A stretch of 64,000 bases of DNA, taken from contig NZ_CP064873.1 of the NCBI RefSeq assembly GCF_019056515.1, forward strand, positions 1,922,001 through 1,986,000. Direction: 5' to 3'. Of this stretch, positions 19,005 through 27,301 are shown one piece after another (the stretch's first letter is position 1; every line of letters starts with the position of its first letter). The notes beneath the pieces are model-generated. The model had not been told where the DNA came from. It did no database searches and saw only the letters and a list, made by a program, of their open reading frames with translations. The DNA comes from Microbacterium paraoxydans. Its GTDB lineage: Bacteria; Actinomycetota; Actinomycetes; Actinomycetales; Microbacteriaceae. Position numbers and translations under genes: made by a program.

Positions 19005-20555
19005 ATGTCTGTACCCATCTCGCGCGGGCACAACCCGCTGCGCGACCCCGACGATCGTCGTCTCAACAGGATCGCGGGGCCCAGCGCCCTCGTGATCTTC
19101 GGCGTGACGGGTGATCTGTCCCGCAAGAAGCTCATGCCGGCGGTCTACGACCTCGCGAACCGGGGGCTCCTGCCTCCGGGGTTCGCGCTCGTGGGCTTCG
19201 CCCGCCGCGACTGGGAGGACCAGGACTTCGCCCAGGTCGTCTACGACGCGGTGAAGCAGCATGCCCGCACGCCGTTCCGCGAGGAGACCTGGACACAGCT
19301 GCTCCAGGGCATCCGGTTCGTCTCCGGCGAGTTCGACAACCCCGACTCCTTCCGCAAGCTGCGGGAGACCGTCGAGAAGCTCGACGTGGAACGCGGGACC
19401 ATGGGCAACCACGCCTACTACCTCTCGATCCCGCCGAAGGACTTCCCGCTCGTCGCGAAGCAGCTCAAGGACTCGGGGCTCGTGGGCGAGGACGCGGACG
19501 ACGACGAGCGCTGGCGGCGCGTCGTGATCGAGAAGCCGTTCGGGCACGACCTCGAGTCGGCGCGCGCTCTCAACGCGGCCCTCGAAGTGGCGTTCCCCGC
19601 CGACTCGATCTTCCGCATCGACCACTACCTCGGCAAGGAGACGGTGCAGAACATCCTCGCGCTGCGCTTCGCGAACGAGCTGTACGAGCCGATCTGGAAT
19701 CGCAACTACGTCGACCACGTGCAGATCACGATGGCCGAGGACATCGGCGTCGGCGGTCGTGCCGGATACTACGACGGGATCGGCGCCGCACGCGACGTCA
19801 TCCAGAACCACCTGCTCCAGCTCCTCGCGCTCACGGCGATGGAGGAGCCCATCAGCCTCTCCGCCGAGCATCTGCGGGCCGAGAAGGAGAAGGTCCTCGC
19901 GGCGGTGCACGTGCCGGAGGATCTCTCCCTCGCCACGGCGCGCGGACAGTACGCCGGGGGCTGGCAGGGCGGCGAGAAGGTCACCGGCTTCCTCGACGAG
20001 GAGGGGATGAACCCCGAGTCGACGACGGAGACCTACGCGGCCATCAAGCTGGAGATCGACACCCGTCGCTGGGCGGGCGTGCCGTTCTACCTGCGGACGG
20101 GCAAGCGCCTCGGCCGTCGCGTGACGGAGATCGCGGTGGTGTTCAACCGTGCGCCGCAGCACCTGTTCGGCCGCGGCAACGCCTCGGAGCTGGGGCAGAA
20201 CGCCCTCGTGATCCGCGTCCAGCCCGACGAGGGCGTCACGATCCGCTTCGGTTCGAAGGTGCCGGGCAACGGCACGAACGTCCGCGACGTGACGATGGAC
20301 TTCGGCTACGGCCACGCGTTCACGGAGGCGAGCCCGGAGGCGTACGAGCGTCTGATCCTCGACGTCCTCCTGGGCGACCCGCCGCTGTTCCCGCGGCATG
20401 AGGAGGTCGAGCTCTCCTGGAAGATCCTCGACCCGGTGGAGAAGTACTGGGCCGCCCAGGGCGGTCCGGTGGAGCAGTACGCGCCCGGCTCGTGGGGACC
20501 GGCCTCGGCCGACGACCTGCTGGCCCGCGACGGACGAGTCTGGAGACGCCCGTGA
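19005..20555 (+). CDS. zwf: Glucose-6-phosphate 1-dehydrogenase
   Basis: 516 residues, standard length. N-terminal NADP-binding segment FGVTGDLSRKKLMPAVYDLA and the active-site region RIDHYLGKETVQNILALRFA with its catalytic His are clear. It oxidises glucose-6-P to 6-phosphogluconolactone, producing NADPH. Shine-Dalgarno AGGAGA precedes ATG. Its stop overlaps the GTG of opcA, the assembly factor it needs in actinobacteria. Confidence 0.98.
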   Translation: MSVPISRGHNPLRDPDDRRLNRIAGPSALVIFGVTGDLSRKKLMPAVYDLANRGLLPPGFALVGFARRDWEDQDFAQVVYDAVKQHARTPFREETWTQLLQGIRFVSGEFDNPDSFRKLRETVEKLDVERGTMGNHAYYLSIPPKDFPLVAKQLKDSGLVGEDADDDERWRRVVIEKPFGHDLESARALNAALEVAFPADSIFRIDHYLGKETVQNILALRFANELYEPIWNRNYVDHVQITMAEDIGVGGRAGYYDGIGAARDVIQNHLLQLLALTAMEEPISLSAEHLRAEKEKVLAAVHVPEDLSLATARGQYAGGWQGGEKVTGFLDEEGMNPESTTETYAAIKLEIDTRRWAGVPFYLRTGKRLGRRVTEIAVVFNRAPQHLFGRGNASELGQNALVIRVQPDEGVTIRFGSKVPGNGTNVRDVTMDFGYGHAFTEASPEAYERLILDVLLGDPPLFPRHEEVELSWKILDPVEKYWAAQGGPVEQYAPGSWGPASADDLLARDGRVWRRP

Positions 20556-21487
20556 TCATCGACCTTCCCGACACGACCGTCAGCCAGGTCGCCAAGCAGC
20601 TCGTCAAGGTGCGCGAGGAGGGCGGCGCCGTCGCCCTCGGCCGCGTCCTCACCCTGGTCATCGCCGCGCGCAAGGGCGTCGCGGAGGCCGCGATCGACGC
20701 CGCGAACGATGCGTCGCGCGAGCACCCGATGCGCGTGATCGTGCTGACCACCGGCGACGGCGAGTCCCGTCTCGACGCGCAGATCCGCGTGGGCGGAGAC
20801 GCCGGAGCCAGCGAGGTCGTCGTGCTGCACGCGCACGGCGACGCCGCGAGCAACGAGGAGAGCCTGCTGACCGGCCTGCTCCTCCCCGACGCCCCGGTCG
20901 TGGCCTGGTGGCCGGACGAGGCCCCCACCTCTCCCGCGACCTCCCCGCTCGGCCGCATCGCCCAGCGCCGGATCACCGATGCCGCCACCTCGCCCGACGT
21001 CCGCGACCGGCTCGCCCTCCTCGGACGCACGCACGCCCCTGGTGACACCGATCTCGCCTGGACGCGCCTGACGCACTGGCGCGAGCAGCTCGCCGCGGTG
21101 CTGGACCAGCCGCCGTACGAGACCATCACCGCCGTCGAGGTCCGGGGCGGGAGCGCCTCGCCCTCCACCGCGCTGCTCGCCGCGTGGCTGCAGATGGCAC
21201 TGGACGTCCCGGTGCGGTGGTCGTACGAGGACCCGGAGCACTGGCAGGAGGGCATCAAGTCGGTGCGCCTCACCCGGGAGTCCGGCGACATCCTCCTCGA
21301 GCGCCCCTCGCCCGGCGTCGCCGTGCTCACCCAGCCGAACCAGCCCGACCATGACCTGCACCTGCCGCGGCGGACGCTGCGCGAGTGCCTCGCGGAGGAG
21401 CTGCGCCGGCTCGACCCCGACGTCCTGTACGGTCGAGTGATCACGGAGGGCTGGGAGAAGCTCGGTCCGCCCGAGACAGGAGAGTGA
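20552..21487 (+). CDS. opcA: Glucose-6-phosphate dehydrogenase assembly protein OpcA
   Basis: 311 residues. OpcA-type sequence: TTVSQVAKQLVKVREEGGAV near the N-terminus, LLPDAPVVAWWPDEAP in the middle, and DPDVLYGRVITEGW at the C-terminus. OpcA is an allosteric/assembly partner of Zwf known mainly in actinobacteria and cyanobacteria. GTG start overlapping the zwf stop (GTGA) supports the start choice and co-translation. Followed 5 bases later by pgl. Confidence 0.95.
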   Translation: MIIDLPDTTVSQVAKQLVKVREEGGAVALGRVLTLVIAARKGVAEAAIDAANDASREHPMRVIVLTTGDGESRLDAQIRVGGDAGASEVVVLHAHGDAASNEESLLTGLLLPDAPVVAWWPDEAPTSPATSPLGRIAQRRITDAATSPDVRDRLALLGRTHAPGDTDLAWTRLTHWREQLAAVLDQPPYETITAVEVRGGSASPSTALLAAWLQMALDVPVRWSYEDPEHWQEGIKSVRLTRESGDILLERPSPGVAVLTQPNQPDHDLHLPRRTLRECLAEELRRLDPDVLYGRVITEGWEKLGPPETGE

Positions 21488-21492
21488 TCTCG

Positions 21493-22272
21493 ATGCCGGG
21501 ATCGTCCGCAGAGAAGCGAGTCGTGGTCGAAGCCACCCCGACCGCCCTCGCCCTCCGGGTCGCCGATCGCTTCCTCACCCGCGTCCGCGCGCGCACGCGC
21601 AACGGGCGGTTGGCCCACATCGCGCTGACGGGCGGGTCGATGGGCGGTGCCGTCCTGCGCGCCGTCCGGGACAACCCGCGGTCCGCCGAGATCGACTGGT
21701 CCCTCGTGCACTTCTGGTGGGGGGACGAGCGGTACGTGCCGCGGAACGACGCGGACCGCAACGCCCTCCAGTCCCGGGAGGCACTGCTCGACCACATCGA
21801 CGTCCCCGCGGAGAACGTGCACGAGGTCGCCGGCTCCGACAGCGGTCTCGAGCTCGATGAGGCCGCCGCGGCGTACGCCGCCGAGCTCGCCCGTTTCGGC
21901 ACCGACGACCACCCCTGGCCGTCCTTCGCCGTGTGCTTCCTCGGCGTCGGACCGGACGGCCACATCGCCTCGCTGTTCCCGGACCGCGAAGAGGTCACCG
22001 TGACCGATGCCGCGGCGCTCCCGGTGCGGGACTCCCCCAAGCCCCCGCCCGAGCGGGTGACCCTCACCCGCCCGGTGCTGAACGCCTCCAAGCGGGTCTG
22101 GCTCGTGCTCACGGGCGCCGACAAGGCGTCGGCGCTGGGCCTCGCCCTCGCCGGTGCCAGTTACACGAGCGTTCCCGCGGCCGGCGCCAAGGGGCGCAAG
22201 CGGACGGTCTTCTTCGTCGACGAGGCCGCGGCATCCGAGGTCTCCCCCGACCTCATCGACCAGGCCTACTGA
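21493..22272 (+). CDS. pgl: 6-phosphogluconolactonase
   Basis: 259 residues. DevB/Pgl family: IALTGGSMGGAVLRAV, FWWGDERYVPRNDADRN and the family signature GVGPDGHIASLFP. It hydrolyses the lactone made by Zwf, completing the first two oxidative steps. ATG 21493 is chosen because GGAGAG lies eight bases upstream; a GTG at 21484 overlapping opcA is the alternative. 6-phosphogluconate dehydrogenase is not in the window. The stop overlaps the convergent transporter by 7 bases. Confidence 0.97.
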   Translation: MPGSSAEKRVVVEATPTALALRVADRFLTRVRARTRNGRLAHIALTGGSMGGAVLRAVRDNPRSAEIDWSLVHFWWGDERYVPRNDADRNALQSREALLDHIDVPAENVHEVAGSDSGLELDEAAAAYAAELARFGTDDHPWPSFAVCFLGVGPDGHIASLFPDREEVTVTDAAALPVRDSPKPPPERVTLTRPVLNASKRVWLVLTGADKASALGLALAGASYTSVPAAGAKGRKRTVFFVDEAAASEVSPDLIDQAY

Positions 22273-23324
22273 GCGTCGGGGTCGCGCCTCTCGGGCGTGT
22301 CCGGGTGCTCCGGCGCGCTCGGCGCCGGCGAGGTCGGAGGGGCCACCGGGTCGCTGCCCCGGGTGATCCCGAGGTCCTGGCTCTCGCTGAGGACCTGCGG
22401 ATGGAAGCGGGCGAGTCCGACCACACCCCAGACCGCGATGCCGCCGGCGACGCCGAAGATGATGAAGACCCACCAGGGCGCCGCGGCGGCCTCACCGAGC
22501 ACGAGCATGCCGATGAGAACGGCCACCATGGGGTCGACCACCGTCAGGCCCGCGATGACGAGGTCGGGCGGACCGGAGCTGTATGCGGTCTGCACGAAGT
22601 ACGCGCCGACGGCACCCGCCGAGAGCAGCGCGAGCAGGCAGACCGCGGTGATCCACTCGAACTGGCCCGCCTCGATGCGCTTGATGATGACCTTCGCGAG
22701 GGTGGCGACGAAGCCGTAGAGGATGCCGGCGCCGATGATGTAGAACAGCGCGCGCATCCGATGCCGGAGGATGAGCCAGCACGCCCCGAGCACGATGATC
22801 ACGACGAGCAGGATCGCGAGGATGACGAACAGCTCGCGGTCCGTGACCTCCTTCTCCGTGGCGTAGATCGCAGCGAAGAACACGAAGAGGAAGATGCCGC
22901 CGACGCAGGCGATGATCGCGGTGAGGGACTGCCTCGTGGGGGCGTGACCGGAGATGCGGGCGTTGAGGAGCGTCGTGATGACCAGGGCGATGGCGCCGAG
23001 CGGCTGCACCACGATCAGCGGCGCCTTGACGAGCGCTGCGAGCTGGCAGACGATCGCGAGGCCCAGCATGAGCGTCCCGATCACCCAGGACGGTCGCGTG
23101 AACAGGCGCTTGAGCTGATCGAGGCTGAGACCGGCCGCGCCGTCGGAGCCGCTGAGCCGCTCGACCTTCTCCACGCCCCGGTGCTGGTACTGCGCGCCGA
23201 GCGACATGAACACCGCACCGGCGAGGGCCAGCGGGATCCCCAGGAGGAGGCCGGGGTTCTGGAACGCTCCGACCAGCTGGTCGCCGACGTCCTCGACCGT
23301 CCCCATCCACACCCCTGCGCTCAC
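22266..23324 (-). CDS. DMT superfamily transporter (EamA/NIPA-like)
   Basis: 352 residues with nine or ten hydrophobic helices (for example LLGIPLALAGAVFMSLGAQY, LIVVQPLGAIALVITTLLNA, LVIAGLTVVDPMVAVLIGML). The arrangement matches drug/metabolite transporter family proteins related to NIPA magnesium transporters; the substrate is unknown. The C-terminal tail is Pro-rich and polar (TSPAPSAPEHPDTPERRDPD). The GTG at 23324 is preferred because a TAGGGT box ends six bases upstream, the leaderless layout also seen for the divergent def gene; ATG 23306 is an alternative. Confidence 0.85.
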   Translation of the reverse strand: MSAGVWMGTVEDVGDQLVGAFQNPGLLLGIPLALAGAVFMSLGAQYQHRGVEKVERLSGSDGAAGLSLDQLKRLFTRPSWVIGTLMLGLAIVCQLAALVKAPLIVVQPLGAIALVITTLLNARISGHAPTRQSLTAIIACVGGIFLFVFFAAIYATEKEVTDRELFVILAILLVVIIVLGACWLILRHRMRALFYIIGAGILYGFVATLAKVIIKRIEAGQFEWITAVCLLALLSAGAVGAYFVQTAYSSGPPDLVIAGLTVVDPMVAVLIGMLVLGEAAAAPWWVFIIFGVAGGIAVWGVVGLARFHPQVLSESQDLGITRGSDPVAPPTSPAPSAPEHPDTPERRDPDAQ

Positions 23325-23330
23325 AGTACG

Positions 23331-23361
23331 ACCCTACCCGGAGAGTGCCGCCGACTAGGGT
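23331..23361. promoter_or_regulatory. Mirror-image leaderless promoters for the DMT gene and def
   Basis: TAGGGT occurs on the minus strand at 23331-23336 and on the plus strand at 23356-23361. Each ends exactly six bases before a GTG start codon (23324 minus, 23368 plus). The -10 boxes are 19 bases apart and face away from each other, so the two promoters must share -35 territory. Confidence 0.6.
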
Positions 23362-23367
23362 TGTGAC

Positions 23368-23934
23368 GTGGCTGTCCTTCCGATTCGCATCATGGGCGAT
23401 CCCGTCCTGCACTCCCCCGCCTCCCCCGTCGAGGCGATCACCGACGAGATCCGCACCCTCGTCGCCGACATGTTCGAGACCATGGATGCCGCGCCCGGCG
23501 TCGGCCTCGCCGCCCCTCAGGTCGGCGTGCCGCTGCGGATCTACACGTACTCCTACGTCGACGACGACGACCAGCCCTGGCGCGGTGTGCTCATCAATCC
23601 GGAGCTGTGGATGACGCCCCCGGAGCCGGGCGCGCCCGACCCCGAGCTGGAGTCGGAGGGCTGCCTGTCCTTCCCGGGCGAACGGTTCCCGTTGCGTCGC
23701 TCCGATCGCGTCCGCGTGACGGCGACCGATCTGGACGGCGGCCCGGTCACGCTGGAGGTGGACGGCTGGCGCGCTCGCATCATGCAGCACGAGTTCGACC
23801 ACCTCGACGGCGTGCTCTACATCGATCGCCTCTCGGACTCCGACTGGAAGACCACGCAGAAGATCGCCCGCAAGCGGGGCTGGGGGCGCCCGGGGGCCAG
23901 CTGGCTGCCCGGCGTCGACGACCTCGAAGGCTGA
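23368..23934 (+). CDS. def: Peptide deformylase
   Basis: 188 residues. All three deformylase motifs are present: motif 1 GVGLAAPQVG, motif 2 EGCLSFPG with the metal-binding Cys, and motif 3 QHEFDHLDG with the two metal-binding His and catalytic Glu. It removes the formyl group from nascent protein N-termini. GTG start with no Shine-Dalgarno; TAGGGT six bases upstream suggests a leaderless mRNA. Divergent from the DMT transporter. Confidence 0.97.
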   Translation: MAVLPIRIMGDPVLHSPASPVEAITDEIRTLVADMFETMDAAPGVGLAAPQVGVPLRIYTYSYVDDDDQPWRGVLINPELWMTPPEPGAPDPELESEGCLSFPGERFPLRRSDRVRVTATDLDGGPVTLEVDGWRARIMQHEFDHLDGVLYIDRLSDSDWKTTQKIARKRGWGRPGASWLPGVDDLEG

Positions 23935-24050
23935 TCGCGTTCAGCCGGCGCACAGCATTCTTCAAGTTGCATCATAGACTCCGGGCACTATAGCGTGTTC
24001 GCGGCGGGGATATTCAGCATGCCCCGCGTCACGCTCTGAAGGGGAAATCC

Positions 24051-24566
24051 ATGATGAAGTCGCGCACCCGTCGCGCACTCGTGCTCACCGGTTCGGCCGT
24101 CGCCGTCTCGCTCGCTCTCACCGGTTGCAGCGCGATCAACAGCATTCTCGGCGGCGGTCGCGCCGACGCCGACCGCGACGAGGAGACCGGCCAGGTCACC
24201 GAGAGCGCGAACATCGACGTCTTCTCCGTGAAGCTCGGCGACTGCATGCTCGAGACCGGCTCCGGGATGCTCACCGACGCGAACGTCGTGCCGTGCTCCG
24301 AGCCGCACGACGAAGAGGTCTTCTACGAGATCAAGATGGACGACGGCGAGTACTCGGAGGACGCCATCAGCGCCGCGTCCGAGGAGTGCATCGGCGACGC
24401 GTACACGTCCTTCGTCGGCGTCTCGTACCAGGACTCCGCTCTGGACGTGACCACGCTCACCCCCAGCCAGGACTCGTGGGAGCAGGCCAACGACCGCGTG
24501 ATCCAGTGCATCATCGTCGACCCGGCCGGCCAGGTCGAGGGATCGCTCAAGGGCGCCGCGCGCTGA
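24051..24566 (+). CDS. Putative lipoprotein with septum-formation-like domain
   Basis: 171 residues. A basic N-terminus, hydrophobic stretch and lipobox LTGC (Cys about residue 26) mark a lipoprotein anchored outside the membrane. The mature part has conserved Cys residues (KLGDCML, VPCSEPHDEEVF, EECIGDAY, RVIQCII) in the pattern of the Septum_form domain, named for an actinobacterial septation protein; the role here is unproven. ATG 24051 is preceded by GAAGGGG; ATG 24054 is equally possible. A strong hairpin terminator follows the stop. Confidence 0.8.
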   Translation: MMKSRTRRALVLTGSAVAVSLALTGCSAINSILGGGRADADRDEETGQVTESANIDVFSVKLGDCMLETGSGMLTDANVVPCSEPHDEEVFYEIKMDDGEYSEDAISAASEECIGDAYTSFVGVSYQDSALDVTTLTPSQDSWEQANDRVIQCIIVDPAGQVEGSLKGAAR

Positions 24567-24581
24567 TCCGACCGCGTCTCC

Positions 24582-24615
24582 ACGAAGGGCTCCGCCGCAA
24601 GGCGGGGCCCTTCGT
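24582..24615. terminator. Bidirectional terminator hairpin
   Basis: 15-bp stem (one T-G wobble) closed by a GCAA tetraloop, between the convergent lipoprotein and PucR-type regulator genes. Symmetry suggests it serves both. Confidence 0.75.
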
Positions 24616-24630
24616 CGTCCCGGTGGCTCG

Positions 24631-26043
24631 TCAGCCGTCGGAGGCGCGGAGGGCGAGCCACGCGGCGACGCGGTCGTCCGGATCGGAGAGGGAGAGCCCG
24701 GTGAGATCCTCGATCCGTCGGACGCGGGTCGTCAGCGTCTGTCGGTGGATGCGCAGCCGCGCCGCGCTCTCGCTCCACGCCCCATTGCACGCGAGGAACA
24801 CCCGGAGGGTGTCGAGGAGCTCGGCGGGCCGCTCGGCCGCGCGCAGGGGGTCGAGCAGACGCGCGAGGCGAGTGGTCTGATCCGGGTCCAGCGCCCCGAG
24901 CACGAACGACACCGTCGGAATGGCCTCGTAGCGGACCACGCGTTCGCCGCCGGTGCGCGCGGCCTCGCAGGCGTGCCGCGCCTCGTCGATGCTGCGGGCG
25001 AGGGCATCCGTGCCCGCCGGTCGGCCGAGACCGAGATAGAGCGTCGATGCGAACGCCCGGGCGCGATGCGCGATCTGCTCGGCGTGGTCTTCGCGAACGA
25101 CACCCTGGACGATTCCCCGTTGTGACGTGAAGACGTGCTCCGCACCGAGCTCGTCGAGCCAGAGGCCGAGCAGATGCTCGACGTCGACACCGCTGGTGCG
25201 GGAGGCGAGGGCGAAGCCCACCAGCACGCGCTCGTGCACGCCCCAGCGGCGGAGCAGACGAGCGGCCTCCTCCCCTCCCTCGCGCACGGTCTCGAACATC
25301 ATGGAGCGGCCGAGGCGCTCCAGCTGACTGCTGTCCCGGGTGCGCATCAGGAGATCGAGCAGCGCCGCGGCCTGCGAGCTCAGTTCCCGACCACGGCCGG
25401 AGCTGTCGTTGCGCGGAGCGGTCACGAGCTGCGCGGTGATGTCCTGGCCCGGACCGACCGGGTGCACCTGCAGAGCGCGATGCCGCACGCGCACCGGGCG
25501 GCCGACGGCGACGGCGATCGCGTCGTCGATGTGCAGGCTTCCGGCACCGGCCGTGGTGATGACCTCGCCGTGCCGATCCAGGAGCACCGCCCACCCGTCG
25601 ATGCGGTGCGCCAGCTCCGCGATGACGCCGGTGATGCCGCTGCGCCGCGCCGCCAGGGTGAGCACCCGCATCGCCGAGGTGATCGCGCGGGCCTCCGCCG
25701 CCTGATCGACCGCGAGGAGCGAGGTCAGCGTCGGGACGAGCAGCGACGGCGGCATCGGCGCCCCGACGATCGCCGTGATCCCCGCGTCCCGCACGGCTTC
25801 GCGAAGACGGGGGCCGTCGTCGCTGGTGACCACCACGGTCTCCCCCAGCGCGGCACCGCGGTCGCCGTCGACACCGAGGAGCGCGGCCTCTTCGGCCACG
25901 ACGAGCGTCGCATGGAGCGGATCCACCGGCGGACCGAAGTCGTCGAGGGGAAGGACCGCGTTGACCGGCCGCGCTCCGGGGACAGCGCCCGGCAGCAGTT
26001 CCGCACGGAGATACCTGGCCACGGAGGCGACGTCACGAGCCAC
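24631..26043 (-). CDS. PucR/CdaR-family transcriptional regulator
   Basis: 470 residues. The N-terminal half resembles a PucR sensory domain (VNAVLPLDDFGPPVDPLHAT, with LHATLVVAEEAALLG). A central GGDEF-like region follows (LVGFALASRT, TLYLGLGRPA). The C-terminal PucR helix-turn-helix is clear: ELLDTLRVFLACNGAWSESA then ARLRIHRQTLTTRVRRIEDL. The family senses small metabolites and controls neighbouring catabolic genes. It is divergent from an alcohol dehydrogenase-permease pair across 114 bases, which is the likely target. GTG start at 26043, preceded by GGAAG. Confidence 0.9.
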   Translation of the reverse strand: MARDVASVARYLRAELLPGAVPGARPVNAVLPLDDFGPPVDPLHATLVVAEEAALLGVDGDRGAALGETVVVTSDDGPRLREAVRDAGITAIVGAPMPPSLLVPTLTSLLAVDQAAEARAITSAMRVLTLAARRSGITGVIAELAHRIDGWAVLLDRHGEVITTAGAGSLHIDDAIAVAVGRPVRVRHRALQVHPVGPGQDITAQLVTAPRNDSSGRGRELSSQAAALLDLLMRTRDSSQLERLGRSMMFETVREGGEEAARLLRRWGVHERVLVGFALASRTSGVDVEHLLGLWLDELGAEHVFTSQRGIVQGVVREDHAEQIAHRARAFASTLYLGLGRPAGTDALARSIDEARHACEAARTGGERVVRYEAIPTVSFVLGALDPDQTTRLARLLDPLRAAERPAELLDTLRVFLACNGAWSESAARLRIHRQTLTTRVRRIEDLTGLSLSDPDDRVAAWLALRASDG

Positions 26044-26157
26044 CTTCCGATCATACAGATTGTCGAAGAGCGCTCACTCTGTTCACCCTTCTGTCGGATG
26101 CCGAGGGCTTCCGCTCTCTCCTAGCATCGTGCGCATCCCCACTTCCCGAAGGATGTC
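26044..26157. promoter_or_regulatory. Divergent region between the PucR-type regulator and adh
   Basis: A TAGCAT -10 candidate for adh lies at 26122-26127, followed by GAAGGA (26147-26152) before ATG 26158. No convincing operator for the regulator is visible by eye. Confidence 0.4.
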
Positions 26158-27255
26158 ATGAAAGCTGTTGTCTTCCGCGACCCCCAGTCGCCCATCGAGT
26201 TCGTCGACGTCGACCTCGCTCCGCCCCGCGCCGGTGAGGTGCGCGTGCGCATCGCCGCCGCCGGTGTCTGCCACTCCGACCTGCACGTCAAGCGCGGCGA
26301 GTGGGATGCCGCCGCTCCCCTGGTCATGGGCCACGAGGGCTCCGGCGTCGTCACCGAGCTGGGCGAGGGCGTCACCACGCTTGCTGTCGGCGACCACGTC
26401 GTGCTGAGCTGGGTGCCGCCGTGCGGCGAGTGCCGCTACTGTCGCGCAGGTCACGAGGCGCGCTGTCAGAAGGTCGCCACCGTGGTCGCTCCCCTCGGCG
26501 TGCTCTTCGACGGCACATCCCGGCTGAGCCGCGACGGCGAGCAGCTGCACCACTACCTGGGCGTCTCGTCCTTCGCGGAGGAGGTCGTCGTCCCCGCATC
26601 CGGAGCCGTGAAGGTCCGCGACGACGCGCCCCTCGACGTCATCGCCGTGGTCGGCTGCGCGGTCGCGACCGGTGTCGGCGCCGTCCTGAACACCGCCGCC
26701 GTGGAACCGGGGTCGACGGTCGCCGTCATCGGCTGCGGTGGCGTGGGCCTCAACGTCGTCCAGGGCGCACGGCTCGCCGGTGCCGAGCGCATCGTCGCGA
26801 TCGACGTGCGGCCGGAGAAGACGCAGATGGCCCTGCAGTTCGGGGCCACGGACCGCATCGACGCCTCCCAGGGCGATGCCGTGGCCCAGCTGCGCGAACT
26901 CATCCCCGACGGCGTCGACTACGCCTTCGACGCGATCGGACGCACCTCCACGACCGAGCAGTCCATCCAGATGCTCGGACTCGGCGGCGCCGCCGTCATC
27001 GTCGGGCTGCCGCCCACGGGAGCACGCGCCTCGTTCGAGCCGCTCGTCCTCGCCGAGGCCGACCAGCGCATCCTCGGCTCGAACTACGGCTCGGTGCGGC
27101 CGTCGATCGACGTCCCCGCGCTCGTGGACCGCTACATGGACGGGCAGCTGAAGATCGATCCGCTGATCTCCGGTCGCCGTCCGCTCTCCGAGGCCGCCGC
27201 CGCCCTGGACGACCTCGACGGCGGCTCGGCACTGCGCACCCTCCTCATCCCCTGA
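26158..27255 (+). CDS. Zinc-dependent alcohol dehydrogenase (MDR family)
   Basis: 365 residues. Catalytic zinc ligands in GVCHSDLH and GHEGSG, structural zinc site CGECRYCRAGHEARC (four Cys), and a Rossmann nucleotide-binding loop VAVIGCGGVGLNVVQGARLA followed by an acidic residue in IVAIDV, consistent with NAD preference. It oxidises an alcohol to an aldehyde; the closest general types are the Zn-dependent class III-like and NDMA-dependent groups. Followed 46 bases later by an APC permease and divergent from a PucR-type regulator, suggesting uptake and oxidation of an amino alcohol or similar substrate (inference). Confidence 0.93.
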   Translation: MKAVVFRDPQSPIEFVDVDLAPPRAGEVRVRIAAAGVCHSDLHVKRGEWDAAAPLVMGHEGSGVVTELGEGVTTLAVGDHVVLSWVPPCGECRYCRAGHEARCQKVATVVAPLGVLFDGTSRLSRDGEQLHHYLGVSSFAEEVVVPASGAVKVRDDAPLDVIAVVGCAVATGVGAVLNTAAVEPGSTVAVIGCGGVGLNVVQGARLAGAERIVAIDVRPEKTQMALQFGATDRIDASQGDAVAQLRELIPDGVDYAFDAIGRTSTTEQSIQMLGLGGAAVIVGLPPTGARASFEPLVLAEADQRILGSNYGSVRPSIDVPALVDRYMDGQLKIDPLISGRRPLSEAAAALDDLDGGSALRTLLIP

Positions 27256-27301
27256 CCGCCGCGCGCGGCCCCCATCCCTGAAACCCGAATCCAGGAGAAC
27301 C

